Positions 25,401 to 40,044 are shown, numbered from the stretch's first letter. The stretch is 57,803 bases of DNA from Pelargonium nanum (GCA_036897485.1 JAYMTF010000078.1:1-57803); one strand, 5' to 3'. The notes: generated by a model not told the origin, from the letters alone. Numbers and translations: made by a program.

Positions 25401-26311
25401 TTTTGCATTCAAAGCTTGTGTTGTGTTATGTTACTAAAGTTCTTTGCTTTTTCAGGGGATATTGGAGAAATAGATCCTAATGGAGTTGTGAGGATTATCG
25501 ATAGGAAGAAGAATCTTATAAAACTGTCCCAAGGAGAGTATGTTGCACTTGAGTATCTTGAAAACGTTTATGGCATCACTCCCATAGTTGAAGATGTGAG
25601 CATCTTTTTCAACTCTTGTGAATTCACCAAGAAAATTTGATCACTGATTGTGTTCTGTTTTTTCGGTGCTTTTAGATTTGGATTTATGGGAACAGCTTCA
25701 AGTCATGTCTGGTAGCAGTAGTTGTGCCAAATGAAGAAAACACCAAAAGCTGGGCATATAAGAATGGTCACATGGGTTCCATGTCTGAACTATGTTCTCT
25801 TCAACAGCTAAGGAGTCATGTCCTCCATGAATTCAAGCTTACAGCTGAGAGAAACAAGGTTTGTTTTGTGTTCTATGAAATGAACTGAAGTAGTGTTTGG
25901 ATTAGAATTATTGTTCACGAATGGGAATCAAGAATTGGAATGGCTCTGGAATGTGAATCACATTCTCATTCCGATTCTCATTCCCTTCCCATTCCAAAAA
26001 AAGTCAATTCCTGAAACCAACCTTATATGTATATGTTTGGTGAATCCAGCTAAGAGGTTTTGAGTGCATCAAAGGGGTCATTTTGGAACCTAACCTGTTT
26101 GATATGGAGAGAGATTTTGTGACAGCAACAATGAAGAAGAAAAGAAACAAACTGTTTCAGTACTACAAGGTATGCTGAATAGCTTCTCTTCACATACACA
26201 CTGATTTTCTGTGACATTTATGGCAATATAAAGCTCATGAGGCCATTTTTTAACATTTTGTAGGGTGAAATTGATGAGCTCTACCAAAATTTGATCAAGG
26301 GGGTGATGTGA
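22477..26311 (+). CDS. LACS1: Long-chain acyl-CoA synthetase, LACS1-like
   Basis: Eighteen exons (22477-22622, 22784-22847, 22930-23019, 23108-23213, 23316-23392, 23516-23555, 23633-23727, 23884-24051, 24202-24312, 24395-24482, 24559-24625, 24719-24794, 24906-25023, 25117-25362, 25456-25595, 25676-25858, 26050-26169, 26264-26311) give 660 residues, the length of Arabidopsis LACS1. The AMP-binding signature [18 protein letters not shown] lies near 225-242. Others are [42 protein letters not shown] and [18 protein letters not shown]. It activates very-long and long-chain fatty acids for wax and cutin at the ER. The start [11 protein letters not shown] matches LACS1/LACS2. Intron 10 (24483-24558) starts GC and ends AG; reading on to the nearby GT would break the conserved FERIHDGI and hit a stop. 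Intron 7 has a (GT)n tract. Confidence 0.95.
23736..23752. repeat. (GT)n microsatellite in LACS intron 7
   Basis: A short perfect GT tract that begins soon after the donor of the seventh intron. Confidence 0.8.
25891..26020. mobile_element. Tourist-like MITE in LACS intron 16
   Basis: The left end is GTAGTGTTTGGATTAG and the body has 'gggaatcaagaattggaatggct' and 'cattctcattccgattc', as in the other copies of the family. The right terminus is decayed. The element makes up most of the 191-bp intron. Confidence 0.55.
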
Positions 26312-27120
26312 AGACCAAGATTTTGAGTATTACAAATAGTAGTTGGGACAGTCTTTGAGTATGCTTGTTTTAGCATATGATACCTTCCTATGTAATTTTT
26401 TGGCATTTTTAAAGATAATTCCCTTACTTGGGAACTACAATTAAATGGGTACATCATAAGCCTTCATTGTATTTTTCTTTGAATTTCAAGAAGCAATAGT
26501 ATGTATCTTACTTCAGATGAATAAATGAATAATAACGAATCACTATCATTATCAATTTTAATAAAATATTATTTATAGAAAGTCAAAAATAAAAAACAAT
26601 GTAACACCATCATTCAATTGATCTGAAAAAAATTGACATTATTTTATCATCTTGACCACCATATATGTAATTATACAACTAAATGATATTCAGCACCAAT
26701 AACACCAACTAATAGAGAGGAATAACATGACCCAAAAGAGATCTAGTTAATAAAGCTATTTAAAAGTTGATGGCCAAATGGACATTAAATCCTTCCATGA
26801 TAAACTGAATTCCACATGAAAACAAACAACTTTTTGTGTGTGTAGAGAAAGATTACTCATATATGTATCTAACTTGCTAACAACTAAAATTCAGATTTAA
26901 GAAAATGAAACAACCATATTCTGTGAATACAGCACAAACTTTAGCAGTCACTAAAAAACCTACTACCCCCAATAACTGGTACATGATATTTGCTAGTCTT
27001 TCCCCTGTAGTAAATCAGGCTCTAGCTCCACTTGGGAGGGCCAAAATAGATGTGTATTACATTCAAGCTCCCAATAGATAACATTTGCATGAACCAAAAC
27101 TATAAAGGAATGGATGTATC
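26312..27120. other. Convergent 3' ends of LACS and the DEAH helicase
   Basis: AT-rich sequence holding both 3' UTRs. No further feature is recognised. Confidence 0.5.
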
Positions 27121-30968
<3,848 letters not shown>

Positions 30969-31143
30969 CAAAAGACCCTCACCAACGCAAGATACTGCAC
31001 CACGGCTTCGATTTGGATCCGAATCGAAGATTCTGAAGCGCACCTTCGGGAATTATTGCACTGAATGTGAGCGTAAACCCTAGAACGTTGAGAGAGACGA
31101 AGGGCTAGCTTAGGGCAATTGTATCAATTTATATATACGAGCG

Positions 31144-31172
31144 AAGAGAAGAGAAGAGAAGAGAAGAGAAGA
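31144..31172. repeat. (GAAGA)n microsatellite in the helicase leader/promoter
   Basis: About five tandem gaaga units lie 180 bp upstream of the helicase start. A TGGGCC element occurs further up, near 31240. Confidence 0.75.
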
Positions 31173-31607
31173 AAGTGGCGGTACTAAACTGTTAATAAAC
31201 CTCTAACCAACCAATCGACACGTTCAAGCCCATAGGTTTTGGGCCTTAGCCCATTACTTGACACCAATATGCTCAAGAAAGAGTGACCAACTGGTTGAAG
31301 TTGTCCGAGTGATTCAATTGCAATTTTTTAAGATGGGTTTTGAGAATCACATATATAGATTCAAATTATTGACTCTAATACTTATGAATTGCATTATGTA
31401 CATAACATTGCCCTTGTATTTGTATGACTGTCATTATGAGACTATAGTGATCACTTTGTGCAACAAAAGTATGTTACACACTTCATTGGTATATGCTATA
31501 ATCATCCAATACTTCACTTCAACATTTCTCATATAGTTCCATTTCTTCATTTTGCTTCCCCAAAACATTCACAAATCACAAATAAAACTCAAAAACATCA
31601 GCAAATC

Positions 31608-32213
31608 CTACATCATCTGTTTAAGCAGCTTATCACCAATCCTATAACAAACATAAGCATCAATGCAAGCAATTCTAACAACCTCATTATCAAGAACCCT
31701 ACACTCCAAATTTTTCCAAGGAACACTCATTGGCTTGCACACTGGAAGCTCCACCAACCCACCACCCAGAGCTTTCAACCCAACATTCCCATGAAAACTC
31801 AGTGGAAAATGAATCTTGGCCAACCATCGAATATCAAGAACCTTCTTCCCCAAGTCAAGCCCAAACTCACTCCTCAGCTTCACCCCAACCTCCTCAGCCT
31901 CCACTCCCACAAATTTGAACTTTGGGTTGCTTAAAAAGTTGATAATGCCTTTTGGGATTCCACAGTTGATGTGCAAAAGTTGGAGTATCAAACAATTGGT
32001 GTCTACACATAGCTGCAAGGTTGCTGTAGAGTTGGTGAGTGATCTGAGAGGATGTGGACTCCACTTGCAGTTGAGGCCTACTATGATGTTTTGATGATGA
32101 TTCTTGTACTTGGATTCAACATGTTTAACCCAGTTGTCTGCTACATGAGCATTGTCTGTCACAGTAGCTTCTATGGTTTTTCCAGCATATGAGACCATGT
32201 GAGTGTACAACAT
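31608..32213 (-). CDS. DEDDy 3'-5' exonuclease-like (Werner-type) protein with lost active-site residues
   Basis: One open frame of 201 residues, MLYTHMVSYAGKTIEATV to GDKLLKQMM, is the first and most diverged member of the array. The fold is recognisable: TDNAHVADNWVKHVES, TATLQLCVDTNCLILQL, KFKFVGVEAEEVGVKLRSEFGL, VRIACIDAYVCYRIG. The exo I motif, G-D-x-E-W in active enzymes, reads GLNCKW, so both metal-binding acids are replaced. The exo III Tyr is replaced (IACIDAY) although its Asp is kept. By eye it cannot coordinate the two metals, so I infer a non-catalytic nucleic-acid-binding or decaying protein. A TATA-like atatatgtaatgg lies upstream. Arabidopsis has a similar tandem family near At3g12410-At3g12470 (from memory). 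Confidence 0.85.
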   Translation of the reverse strand: MLYTHMVSYAGKTIEATVTDNAHVADNWVKHVESKYKNHHQNIIVGLNCKWSPHPLRSLTNSTATLQLCVDTNCLILQLLHINCGIPKGIINFLSNPKFKFVGVEAEEVGVKLRSEFGLDLGKKVLDIRWLAKIHFPLSFHGNVGLKALGGGLVELPVCKPMSVPWKNLECRVLDNEVVRIACIDAYVCYRIGDKLLKQMM

Positions 32214-32875
32214 TTTCACTGATACTGCTGAGAGTCCTTATAATATCCCCACCATTACATATATATTGAAACAAGTAGAAGGTGAAGAGTCAGCAGATTT
32301 TAGTTTGTGTTGTTGGTTTCAATGCACATTTATGTGTACTGGAAGATGAATACCCATAGACCATCTGGTCATTTATGTCACTGGATCAATCATAAAGGTC
32401 ACATGATAATGATTCTGAACAAAAAGGACAACAAAGGGTGTTAAGAGCAATTGCATTTGCTCATGTTATATTAAAGAGTTTAAATTTGTGATATTTAATC
32501 ATTTTGGGTTGTGTCGTTCAATTCTCATGTGCCTTGAACTCGTCTTCACACGTTAAAATCATCTTCCATCAATCTCTATAAACAACAACATGATCATTAA
32601 CTTAATTAATCTGAAGAAGGCAAATTATATTTGTGAATTCTTTTTTGCAGTTCATTCTGAACATGACAAAAACAAACGAAACAGAAAATCCAAAAAAACA
32701 TAAGCTTCAACTGGTTACTCAAAACTCTTGAATCATAGCAAAAACATTAAACTTTCAATTCATTTAGATAGGAAAAAAAAACAAAGACATGGTACTAGGA
32801 AAGGTAACATAAAAGGCATCAATAATCCTAAAGACATATATACAAGGAATCAATAGTGTTCAGGAAAGAGACAAA

Positions 32876-33022
32876 GCCTCTTAACCCTAGCCTAGGGCTT
32901 TTGGCACCTTACTGCACCAAAGTGATCTCTTACACCACCACCACCAAGGATGTGTTGAGTGGGAATCGATCCTGAGATCTCATCCCACTCACACAGCTAG
33001 AATAACCAATTGCGCCACCCTT
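32876..33022 (-). mobile_element. tRNA-derived SINE fused to an exonuclease pseudogene
   Basis: On the minus strand, GGTGGCGCAATTGGTTA (box A) and GGATCGATTCCCA (box B) lie about 45 nt apart from start to start, as in a tRNA-derived pol III promoter. They are followed by a GT-rich, non-tRNA body ending near AGGGTTAAGAGG. The SINE begins within the last codons of the adjacent exonuclease copy. The 13-mer ATCGATTCCCACT occurs both in box B and just upstream of the SINE start, hinting at a second SINE fragment or the insertion duplication. Confidence 0.7.
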
Positions 33023-33577
33023 AGTGGGAATCGATAACTTATATCCTACTCTATGGTAAGCATAAACATTACTGGCTGCATATTTGATCTGCTCGTAGCT
33101 AAGACAATCAACACTCCAATCACAAAACATCACACTGCTCGGTTTCACCAGATAAAGATCATCAGATACAGTTGCGCGAGCAATTTCATCTATTCCACAA
33201 CCACTTAAACGAGGTTGGGATAGCAGCAAGAGGACCCAGTTCCACAGCATTCTTGCATCCTAGACCATACTCTTCTCCTAGCTTAGCAACATTTTCTTCA
33301 ATCCCAATTCCCACAAACGTAACAGAGATTTAGGGACAGAATCAAAGTATTGAAGCTGCACAATGAGACATGATTTTTCATCACAGAGTTGTAAAATAGC
33401 AACACGGCTTTTGTTATATTTATTAATGGACCATTCAGTGTCTAGGCCTATAACCTTCTTCTCTTTGTCCATGAAACGTTCTATGATGGAGTCAACTTCT
33501 GATTCTTTCTTTGTTGCAGTGACTTGTACGCGCTCGTGAGGCCAGACACAAAAGTCAAGGACAAGGACAATGGACAT
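32930..33577 (-). pseudogene. Exonuclease array copy 2, broken, with SINE-derived C-terminus
   Basis: It starts MSIVLVLDFCVWPHERV at 33577 and keeps the exo I motif GLDTEW, RVAILQLCDEKSCLIVQL and DSVPKSLL. A deletion of about ten codons and a frame change follow. FVGIGIEENVAKLGEEYGLGCKNAVELGPLAA is legible in a second frame, and the frame shifts again before LSGCGIDEIARATVSDDL. The end reads IKYAASNVYAYHRVGYKLSIP, where relatives have LLQPYS, then runs into the SINE for some 30 residues (TKGGAIGYSSC...) to the stop. At least two frameshifts make it a pseudogene. The exo III Asp is Asn (YAASNVY), as in copies 3-5. The upstream TATA box is intact (33672-33681). Confidence 0.85.
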
Positions 33578-34445
33578 GTTGGAATATGAGCAAGACTAAT
33601 TAGAAGAATGGCTGATATATGAATTCAGAGCATGTGCAGGTTTCATATGTTTCCTAAGAACATTACCATCACTTTATATAGACTACATTCTACTACATTA
33701 ATGAATTAAGATTAGTAGCTGTACACTTGAGAATTGGAAAAGTTCTTTTGCTCTATGGTCAACAAATATGTCAGTTAAACATTTGAATTTTGTAACATAT
33801 ACTTCTATAAGACCAACAAGATGGTTTGCTTCCCAGTTGCTCTCTCTCTCTGACACACTTGATCTATCGTAGTCATAAATGATTGCAGTACATTATATTG
33901 TTAGACTGTACAATGAGACTCCTTGGCTTGAATTAACCTTCTGAATTTAGGTAACATTTCTTCTTGAGTTTTCGGGGCGAACCTATCATGATTTCATCAG
34001 TCACTCTCTCACATTGGTGAATAACCATCTTGAACCCATCATATTTAAGTTTGAGCATAACTTGACAAAACATGAAAGAAAATGAGCAAATGTGCTATGT
34101 ATATATAAAAGATTAGGAAAATGTCATTTAAGCATTTCCTTATCAGTTAATATAAAATTGCATATTACTCTACGACAAATAATCATTAACTTGGTCTGAA
34201 CATTGGTATGCTAGATTATATTGGTTCCAAAATATTTTTATACCTTTGCTTTGAATAGTGGAAGCTAAGATTTTGTGTGTAGCTCAATATTAGAACCAGA
34301 AGCTTTTAGGGATGTTACTCAATTTGGCCATAAGATGGATCAAAACATTAAACTTTTATTCATTTAGAGAGAAAACTAAAAGACAACAGTACTAGGAAAG
34401 GTAACATAGAAGACATAAAACCCAAAGCAACAAACACATCAATCT

Positions 34446-35057
34446 CTAAGAATATGGCTGAAGTAACTTGATTCCAATCCTATAGCAAGCATAAGCATTA
34501 CTGGTAGCATATATGATCTGTGCCTTGCTGAGACTCTCCACACCCCAATCACAAAACAACACACTGCTTGGTTTCTCTAGCCTAAGAGAATCAACCACAA
34601 AAGCCATTTCATCAACTCCACAATCAACTAGACAAGGCTTATTCAAAACTGCAGCCGCAAGAGAACCCAATTCCAATGCATTCCTGCATCCAAGACCATA
34701 CTCTTCTCCCAACTTGGCAACACTTTCTTTGATCCCAATACCCACAAATGTATATTCGTGCATGCGAAGAAAATTAAACAAACAATTGGGTATACAAACA
34801 AACTGTGGAAGCTGAACAATAAGGCACGATTCTCCGTCACATAGTTGTAAAATAGCAACACGGTTTTTAGCTTTTGCCTTGCTTAGTGGTTTTGAATCTG
34901 AATCATCAAGAGACCACTCAGTGTCTAGGCCAATAACTTTCTTCTTATTACTGTAGTTGCTCAAGAACTCTCTTATGCAGCGCTCAACATCCGATTCTTT
35001 TTTTGCTGCACTGGCTCTTGTTGAGTAGTATCTGAAATCAACTAATACTGTGGACAT
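34446..35057 (-). CDS. DEDDy 3'-5' exonuclease-like (Werner-type) protein, best-preserved copy
   Basis: The intact frame gives 203 residues from the ATG at 35057 (MSTVLVDFRYYSTR). An upstream ATG at 35102 is rejected because it abuts the TATA box (35107-35114), and the paralogues begin at the equivalent of 35057. Exo I is intact (KKVIGLDTEW), then RVAILQLCDGESCLIVQL, FVGIGIKESVAKLGEEYGLGC, ELGSLAAAVLNKP, VLFCDWGVESLSKAQIIYATSNAYACYRIG. In the exo II region the usual acid aligns with Ser (GIKESVAKL), and exo III reads YATSNAY where active enzymes have YxxxDAY. Two of four metal ligands therefore seem absent. This is an alignment by eye and the enzyme may be weak or dead. Family function: 3'-5' exonuclease trimming; a specific role is unknown. 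Confidence 0.85.
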   Translation of the reverse strand: MSTVLVDFRYYSTRASAAKKESDVERCIREFLSNYSNKKKVIGLDTEWSLDDSDSKPLSKAKAKNRVAILQLCDGESCLIVQLPQFVCIPNCLFNFLRMHEYTFVGIGIKESVAKLGEEYGLGCRNALELGSLAAAVLNKPCLVDCGVDEMAFVVDSLRLEKPSSVLFCDWGVESLSKAQIIYATSNAYACYRIGIKLLQPYS

Positions 35058-35468
35058 ATCTGAATTCCAAGTTTGGCTTGTTATTTTGAAAGAACATAGC
35101 ATCACTTTATATAGACCAAAATGTCAATCAAGCTCAAAAGCTACACTATTGAGAATTGGAAAAGTTTATTCTCTTTTAATGCACAATGAGTAAATGTACT
35201 CAAATCTGTTAAGGTATGTGAGAAGATCAGGTAAAGAACCGAATTTATATGGTAAACAAGACCAAGATGTCTTTTGAATCAACATTTCTCTCACCAAGAG
35301 TAAAATTGCATACATGTCTTTGGTAAGAGCAGAGGTGACTCAAGACATGGTACTAGAAAATTTTGTAGTTTAACAACAATAATAACATTAAACATTAATC
35401 ATTAAGAAAGAAGAAAATAAAAGACATGGTACTAGAAAAAGGAAACATAGAAGACATAAAACCCAAAA

Positions 35469-36043
35469 TCAAAATAATAAAAGTTCTCCAATTCTATAGC
35501 AAGCAAAAGCATTACTGGTAGCATATATGATCTGATCCATACTGAGAGTATCTCCTCCTCAATCACAAGATACCACAATGAGTTTCGACAACTTTGCAGA
35601 ACCAAAAACAGCCAGGGACAATAAATGTAACCCACAACCACTCAGACATGGTTTCTCCAAAACTGAAGCAGCAAGAGGACCCAGTTCCACAGCATTCTTG
35701 CATCCCAACTTTGCAATCTCATCTTGTATCCCAATGCCAACAAATGTAAATTGTGGCACCAGAAGAAAATTGAACAGAGATTTGGGTATGGAATCAAATA
35801 TCCAAGCTGAACAATAAGACATGATTGTCCATCACATATTTGAAAAATGGCAACATGGCTTCTTGTCTTGCTATCTGAATCTGGATTGTCAGCCACAGAC
35901 CATTCAGTGTGTAGGCCAAAGACTTTACATCTATTAGAGTTGCACAAGAACTGCATAACGCAGCTATCAACATCTAATTCATTATTTGCTGCAATGACTC
36001 TAACTGATTCAGGGTGAAAATGCACAGTAACTGGTGTTGGCAT
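35469..36043 (-). pseudogene. Exonuclease array copy 4, frameshifted
   Basis: It starts MPTPVTVHFHPESVRVIAAN at 36043. Exo I has become GLHTEW (Asp to His). The frame continues to SCLIVQLGYL, then shifts, and DSIPKSLFNFLLVPQFTFVGIGIQDEIAKLGCKNAVELGPLAASVLEKP is readable in another frame. After LSGCGL a small deletion and a stop precede the terminal YATSNAFACYRIGELL. Promoter (TATA in 36090-36102) and 3' flank are still alignable with copies 2, 3 and 6. Confidence 0.85.
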
Positions 36044-36424
36044 GTCTGAATTCTTAGTTTGGTTGTGCTGATTAAGAGACCATAACCATCACATTATATA
36101 GACTAAATTCTACTCCATTACTCGATGCATTATTTAAGATCAGTAACTAGTAAATACTCTGGAGAATTAGGAACATTTTTCTGTGAATTGAACATAATGA
36201 TTAACTACTATGTTGGTTCCAAAACACTTTTACATTTATGAATTCTTGGAGAATGGTGAGAGATATACATAAGGGAAAAAGACAAATCTGAAGAACAGGA
36301 ATGGTCCTTATAAGAGTTTGCTTCTTCTTCTTTTTTTCTCTTCACTACTCTCAAATCTTATCTTATTTCACGAGAAAACTTCATGAGCACAATACATATG
36401 GAAATCATTCGAAATGAAGTTTTA

Positions 36425-36660
36425 TTGTGATTTGGACCAACAGAGCATCCGCGAAACCGCGCGGGCGGATAGGATGCAGCGCGCCTAGGCTGCATCCGCA
36501 GAACCGTTATGCCGAAATGGGATAACCTTCATGGTCGGGAAAATGAATCGTGCCGCCTAACGTGGGTTTCAAAGAATTATAGTATTTGTGGTCTAAGTAC
36601 CGTTTAGTTACCAAATGAACGGGGGAGGTTTGCCTAGTTTGCATGGCCTAGCCTTACTAG
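36425..36660. other. GC-rich insert with hairpin inside the exonuclease array
   Basis: This GC-rich block, unlike its AT-rich surroundings, contains the inverted repeat ggatgcagc (36472-36480) / gctgcatcc (36489-36497) and repeated 'gcatccgc' words. It separates array copies 4 and 5 and has no counterpart between the other copies. Its origin is unknown; a small transposon end is one possibility. Confidence 0.35.
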
Positions 36661-36944
36661 TTACTAGTCTTACAAAATGAACAGGTAAGAAACAAAGTAC
36701 AAATCCTCCCATCTATGGCTAAGATTTGTCAACAACTTCAAAGGAAGTAATACTATACATGATTCGGAAACTCTTGAGAATCGGAAAAGATTATCACACT
36801 GTTTATGCTAAATTTAGTAAATTATGTTGGTTCTAAAACATGTTTTTTTTTTAAATCCCAATTGCTCTCTCTCCCTCTCTGTGAACCTCTGTCAATATTG
36901 AATGATTTCAGTATAATATTTTATGCATAACTAAATTGGTTCCA

Positions 36945-37322
36945 AAACACCACAATGCTAGGTTTCTGTAGCCTAACAAAATCTACCACATCATAGTTGT
37001 AAAAAAGAGACATTGTATTAGCAGGAAAGATAACATCTACATAGAAAACATATAAACCAAAAAATCAACATCTCTGACTATGCAATAACTTGTTCCCAGT
37101 CCTAAAATAAGCATAAGCATTCCTAGTTGCATATTCAATCTGCTCTTTTGCTGACACAATCTGAACCCCATTCAGCAAACACCACACTTGTAGGTTTCTC
37201 TTGCAGCTGCATCCCAAACCATACTCTTCCATTAACTTGGCAATATTTTCTTTAATAAACAGAGATTTGGATACAAAAACTAAAGTGTGGAAGGTGGACA
37301 ATAAGGCATGATTCACTATCAC
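36945..37322 (-). pseudogene. Exonuclease array copy 5, fragments
   Basis: Only pieces remain: KENIAKLMEEYGLGC, then after a deletion VQIVSAKEQIEYATRNAYAYFRTGNKLL (to 37065), with the Asp-to-Asn exo III form. A separate scrap at about 36945-36998 reads VVDFVRLQKPSIV, equivalent to VVDSLRLEKPSSV of copy 3. The N-terminal half with exo I is gone. Confidence 0.75.
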
Positions 37323-37404
37323 ATTTATAGTTGTACTCCAACAACTCTTGACGAAAGCATTAAACTTTCATTCATTTAGAAAGGAAATAAACAAAGACAA
37401 GGTA

Positions 37405-37665
37405 CTAGGAAAAGTAAACATTACAGCTTGCTTGTTTGATCTGCTCGTAGCTAAGGCAATCCACACCCCAATCACAATCACAAATCACCACACTGCTAGG
37501 TTTCTGTAGCTGAAAATGAAGAACCCAGGAAACAACATCCCCTAGTCCACAACCTCGTAAATATGGTCTGCATAAAACTGCAGCTGCAAGAAGACTCAGT
37601 TCCACAGCATTCTTGCATCCCAGACCATACTCTTCCAATAACTTGCTGTTTTGGAATGTGAACAT
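37405..37665 (-). pseudogene. Exonuclease array copy 6, N-terminal deletion
   Basis: The frame opens at MFTFQNSKLLEEYGLGCKNAVELS, so about the first 90-100 residues, with exo I, are deleted and the old start region is joined to the middle of the gene. LLAAAVLCRPYLRGCGLGD, LQKPSSVVICD and DWGVDCLSYEQIKQASCNV follow, and the end is cut short. A TATA-type promoter (37723-37737) is retained upstream and a 3' flank shared with other copies follows. Confidence 0.8.
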
Positions 37666-38552
37666 GATGGATTCAGATATTGTTTTGGTTGCCTATATTG
37701 CATGATCAGATCATAACCATCACTTTATATATATAGACTAAATTCCACTACATTACTCAATGCATGCATCAGTTAAAGAATTGGAACAGTTTCTTAAGGT
37801 ATGTGAAAAGGTCTTTGCTCTTTGGGCTCTCCTAACACACTTTCTGGTTCCAAAACACTAAGGCAGTAATGAATTCTTTTTTCAACTTCTTTTGTTGGAG
37901 AGTTGCATGGGAACATGACAAACAAAACGAAACAGAAAATCGGAAATGCAGGAAATGCATTGAATTCAATAAGCTAAAGTGGAAAATAGTAGGTGGGGTT
38001 ACTTTATTCTTCTTCTATATATGCATGTTCTTCACATTAAATTGTGTCTCATGCCTCTCAATCTTTCCTCTCTCACTATACATAGCAAAATTACAAAGTG
38101 GAAAGCTCCTATTCCTATAGAGAGAAACAAAGTAGAAACCAGAGAGGCAGAGGAGGACTATATATGCTCTGTGTAGTGCACTACAAGAAACCAATATCAT
38201 TTAATGCACATTCCTTTGGACAACAATAACAAAGATAACAAGACAAATAAGAGGTCACACAAACTTAAACAAACCAATTTATATAATATTATATCTCTTT
38301 ACATATATTTATAATTAATAAAACAGCCATTACTAACCCAAAAAAACTACTGAAAATTGGATCAAGAACCCATGTTACAGAGTCAGACTAGAGAGACAAT
38401 CATATCATCATCAAGTGATTCAGATCAAGATTCTGTGAATAAAAACCTCAAAGAAAATCACCCCCACATTCTCCTCCTTTCCTTTCCCAAGTCAGTAAAA
38501 AAAAGTTTCTCTTTTCAAAAAATTGCATCATATATATTGAATTAATTTACTC

Positions 38553-39712
38553 TCATTCATTGAGCATATGGGAAGGGACAAGATCTTGAAGAAGACCATA
38601 ATCTCCAAGCAAAGCAGCTGAGGGACTGAAACTGAAAGGTGACAAGTTGGGTTGTTGTTGTTGATGGTATTGAAGATTTTGCAATGGCACAGAGAGAGCA
38701 AAGTTGTTGCCGGCGGCGGCGGCGGAGAAAGGCGACGGAGCTCCGGCGAGGACGGAACGTGGCATGAGAGGGCTTGGATGGGTGTGTTGGCCTTCATAGG
38801 TAGTGACAACAGTGCTAGGATCATTGAAACTTCGCTCCACTCTCTTCTTCACATTACATGCTGCACTGGTGCAACGATAGTAGCTCCTGCACATCATCAT
38901 CATCATCGAGGACAGTTAATTTATTGAGAAAATTGTATTGAAATCAATATTATAAAAATGTTGTCTAATATTGGCACCTGGGAAATGGGCTGTTTTTGAC
39001 AGCTTTTTGGCCGTACTTTCTCCAACGGTACCCATCTTCAAGATGATCAACTTCGCTTTTTGTCATGAACGCAAATCTGGGTTCTCTCTGTTTCTTCTGA
39101 TTCGTCTTCTTGGGTTTCAACCTACAGATTCAGATCCATATTAGAACACAAAAAATACCCTGTACGGCTGCACGTAGCTAAATTTTCATGAGGGTTCTTG
39201 AAAGGGAACAAAAAGCTATATACACTACAAACTAAAGATCTGTCCTTTTTTTCTCTAATTATAATGAAGATTCTGAAATCAAATGGGTTGTGTTCTCTAT
39301 AATCAACAAACCCATCTAGCTAATTACTAGTAGAAATGAAAGTGACTCACAGTTTCTTGGTCTTGTCCAGATCATCGTCGTCTTCTTGCTCCTGGTCTGC
39401 AGTTTTAGTGGTGTGGTCGTCGTTGACAGCTTCACTGGAAGCTGATGCAGATGAAATAGAGGAAGAGTTTGGCGTCGCTGGCTGGTTCACCACCGTCTCC
39501 GACGTCGGAGACGGAGCTGCTGCAGCTGTTTCCGGCAGTGGCTGCAGCGAAGGTAGGTGTAGATTATTATAGTCAAACAAGTCCTGAAAACCCAGAAGCT
39601 CCATGAACCCTAATGAGCTCATGTTCTCACCGCCAGGCGTTGGAGCTAGAAATGGAAAAGAGTGGTCAGAAAATGACCAAGTCTCCATCTTTATCCCATC
39701 TTTGCCCTCCAT
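38553..39712 (-). CDS. WRKY23: Group IIc WRKY transcription factor, WRKY23-like
   Basis: Three exons on the minus strand (39712-39351, 39121-38978, 38886-38553) give 279 residues from the ATG at 39712 ([14 protein letters not shown]). An in-frame extension to 39754 is judged leader. The WRKY domain contains WRKYGQK at 154-160 and the zinc ligands C-x4-C-x23-H-x-H (CTSAACN...GQHTH). The intron splits the domain after SPFP, as expected for group II. Signatures shared with Arabidopsis WRKY23 are SLGFMELL near the N-terminus, [12 protein letters not shown], the acidic and lysine-rich stretch before the domain, and the terminal [18 protein letters not shown]23 is auxin-responsive and acts in root development and flavonol-linked auxin transport. 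A GA tract and W-box cluster lie upstream. Confidence 0.95.
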
Positions 39713-39902
39713 CACTTCACAACTCACCTGGGTGCGTGTCAAAACAATCACCACTGGCTCTTTAGATCAGAAAAATGAGCACTAATCAGCTCTGTTCTGT
39801 TTTGTGGCTTTGAGAGAGAGAGCAAGTAGAGTAGGGTTTGATCTGGTATAAATGGTAGGTGAGTCTGCAATGAAAGACAAGAGTTCTGGGCTCACAAGCA
39901 AA

Positions 39903-39925
39903 GAGAAGAGAGAGAGAGAGAGACT
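39903..39925. repeat. (GA)n tract in WRKY23 leader/promoter
   Basis: This GA-rich run about 200 bp upstream of the WRKY23 start codon is a potential GAGA/BPC-type factor site. Confidence 0.7.
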
Positions 39926-40044
39926 GTTACTGTGACTGAGTAGCTAAAGCTAAAGAGAGCCTAGAGGAGAAGCTTGTAGCACAAGATGGAGTTGTATGGG
40001 TTTGTGAGGTTCTTGCAAGCAATTACTAGTAATTAAGAAATAGT

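Noticed and set aside
31458-32094. Overlapping plus-strand open frames
   Set aside because: They are shadows of the minus-strand exonuclease-like gene at 31608-32213.
35057-35102. N-terminal extension of exonuclease copy 3 (start at 35102)
   Set aside because: It begins next to the TATA box, leaving no leader, and paralogous copies start at the position equivalent to 35057.
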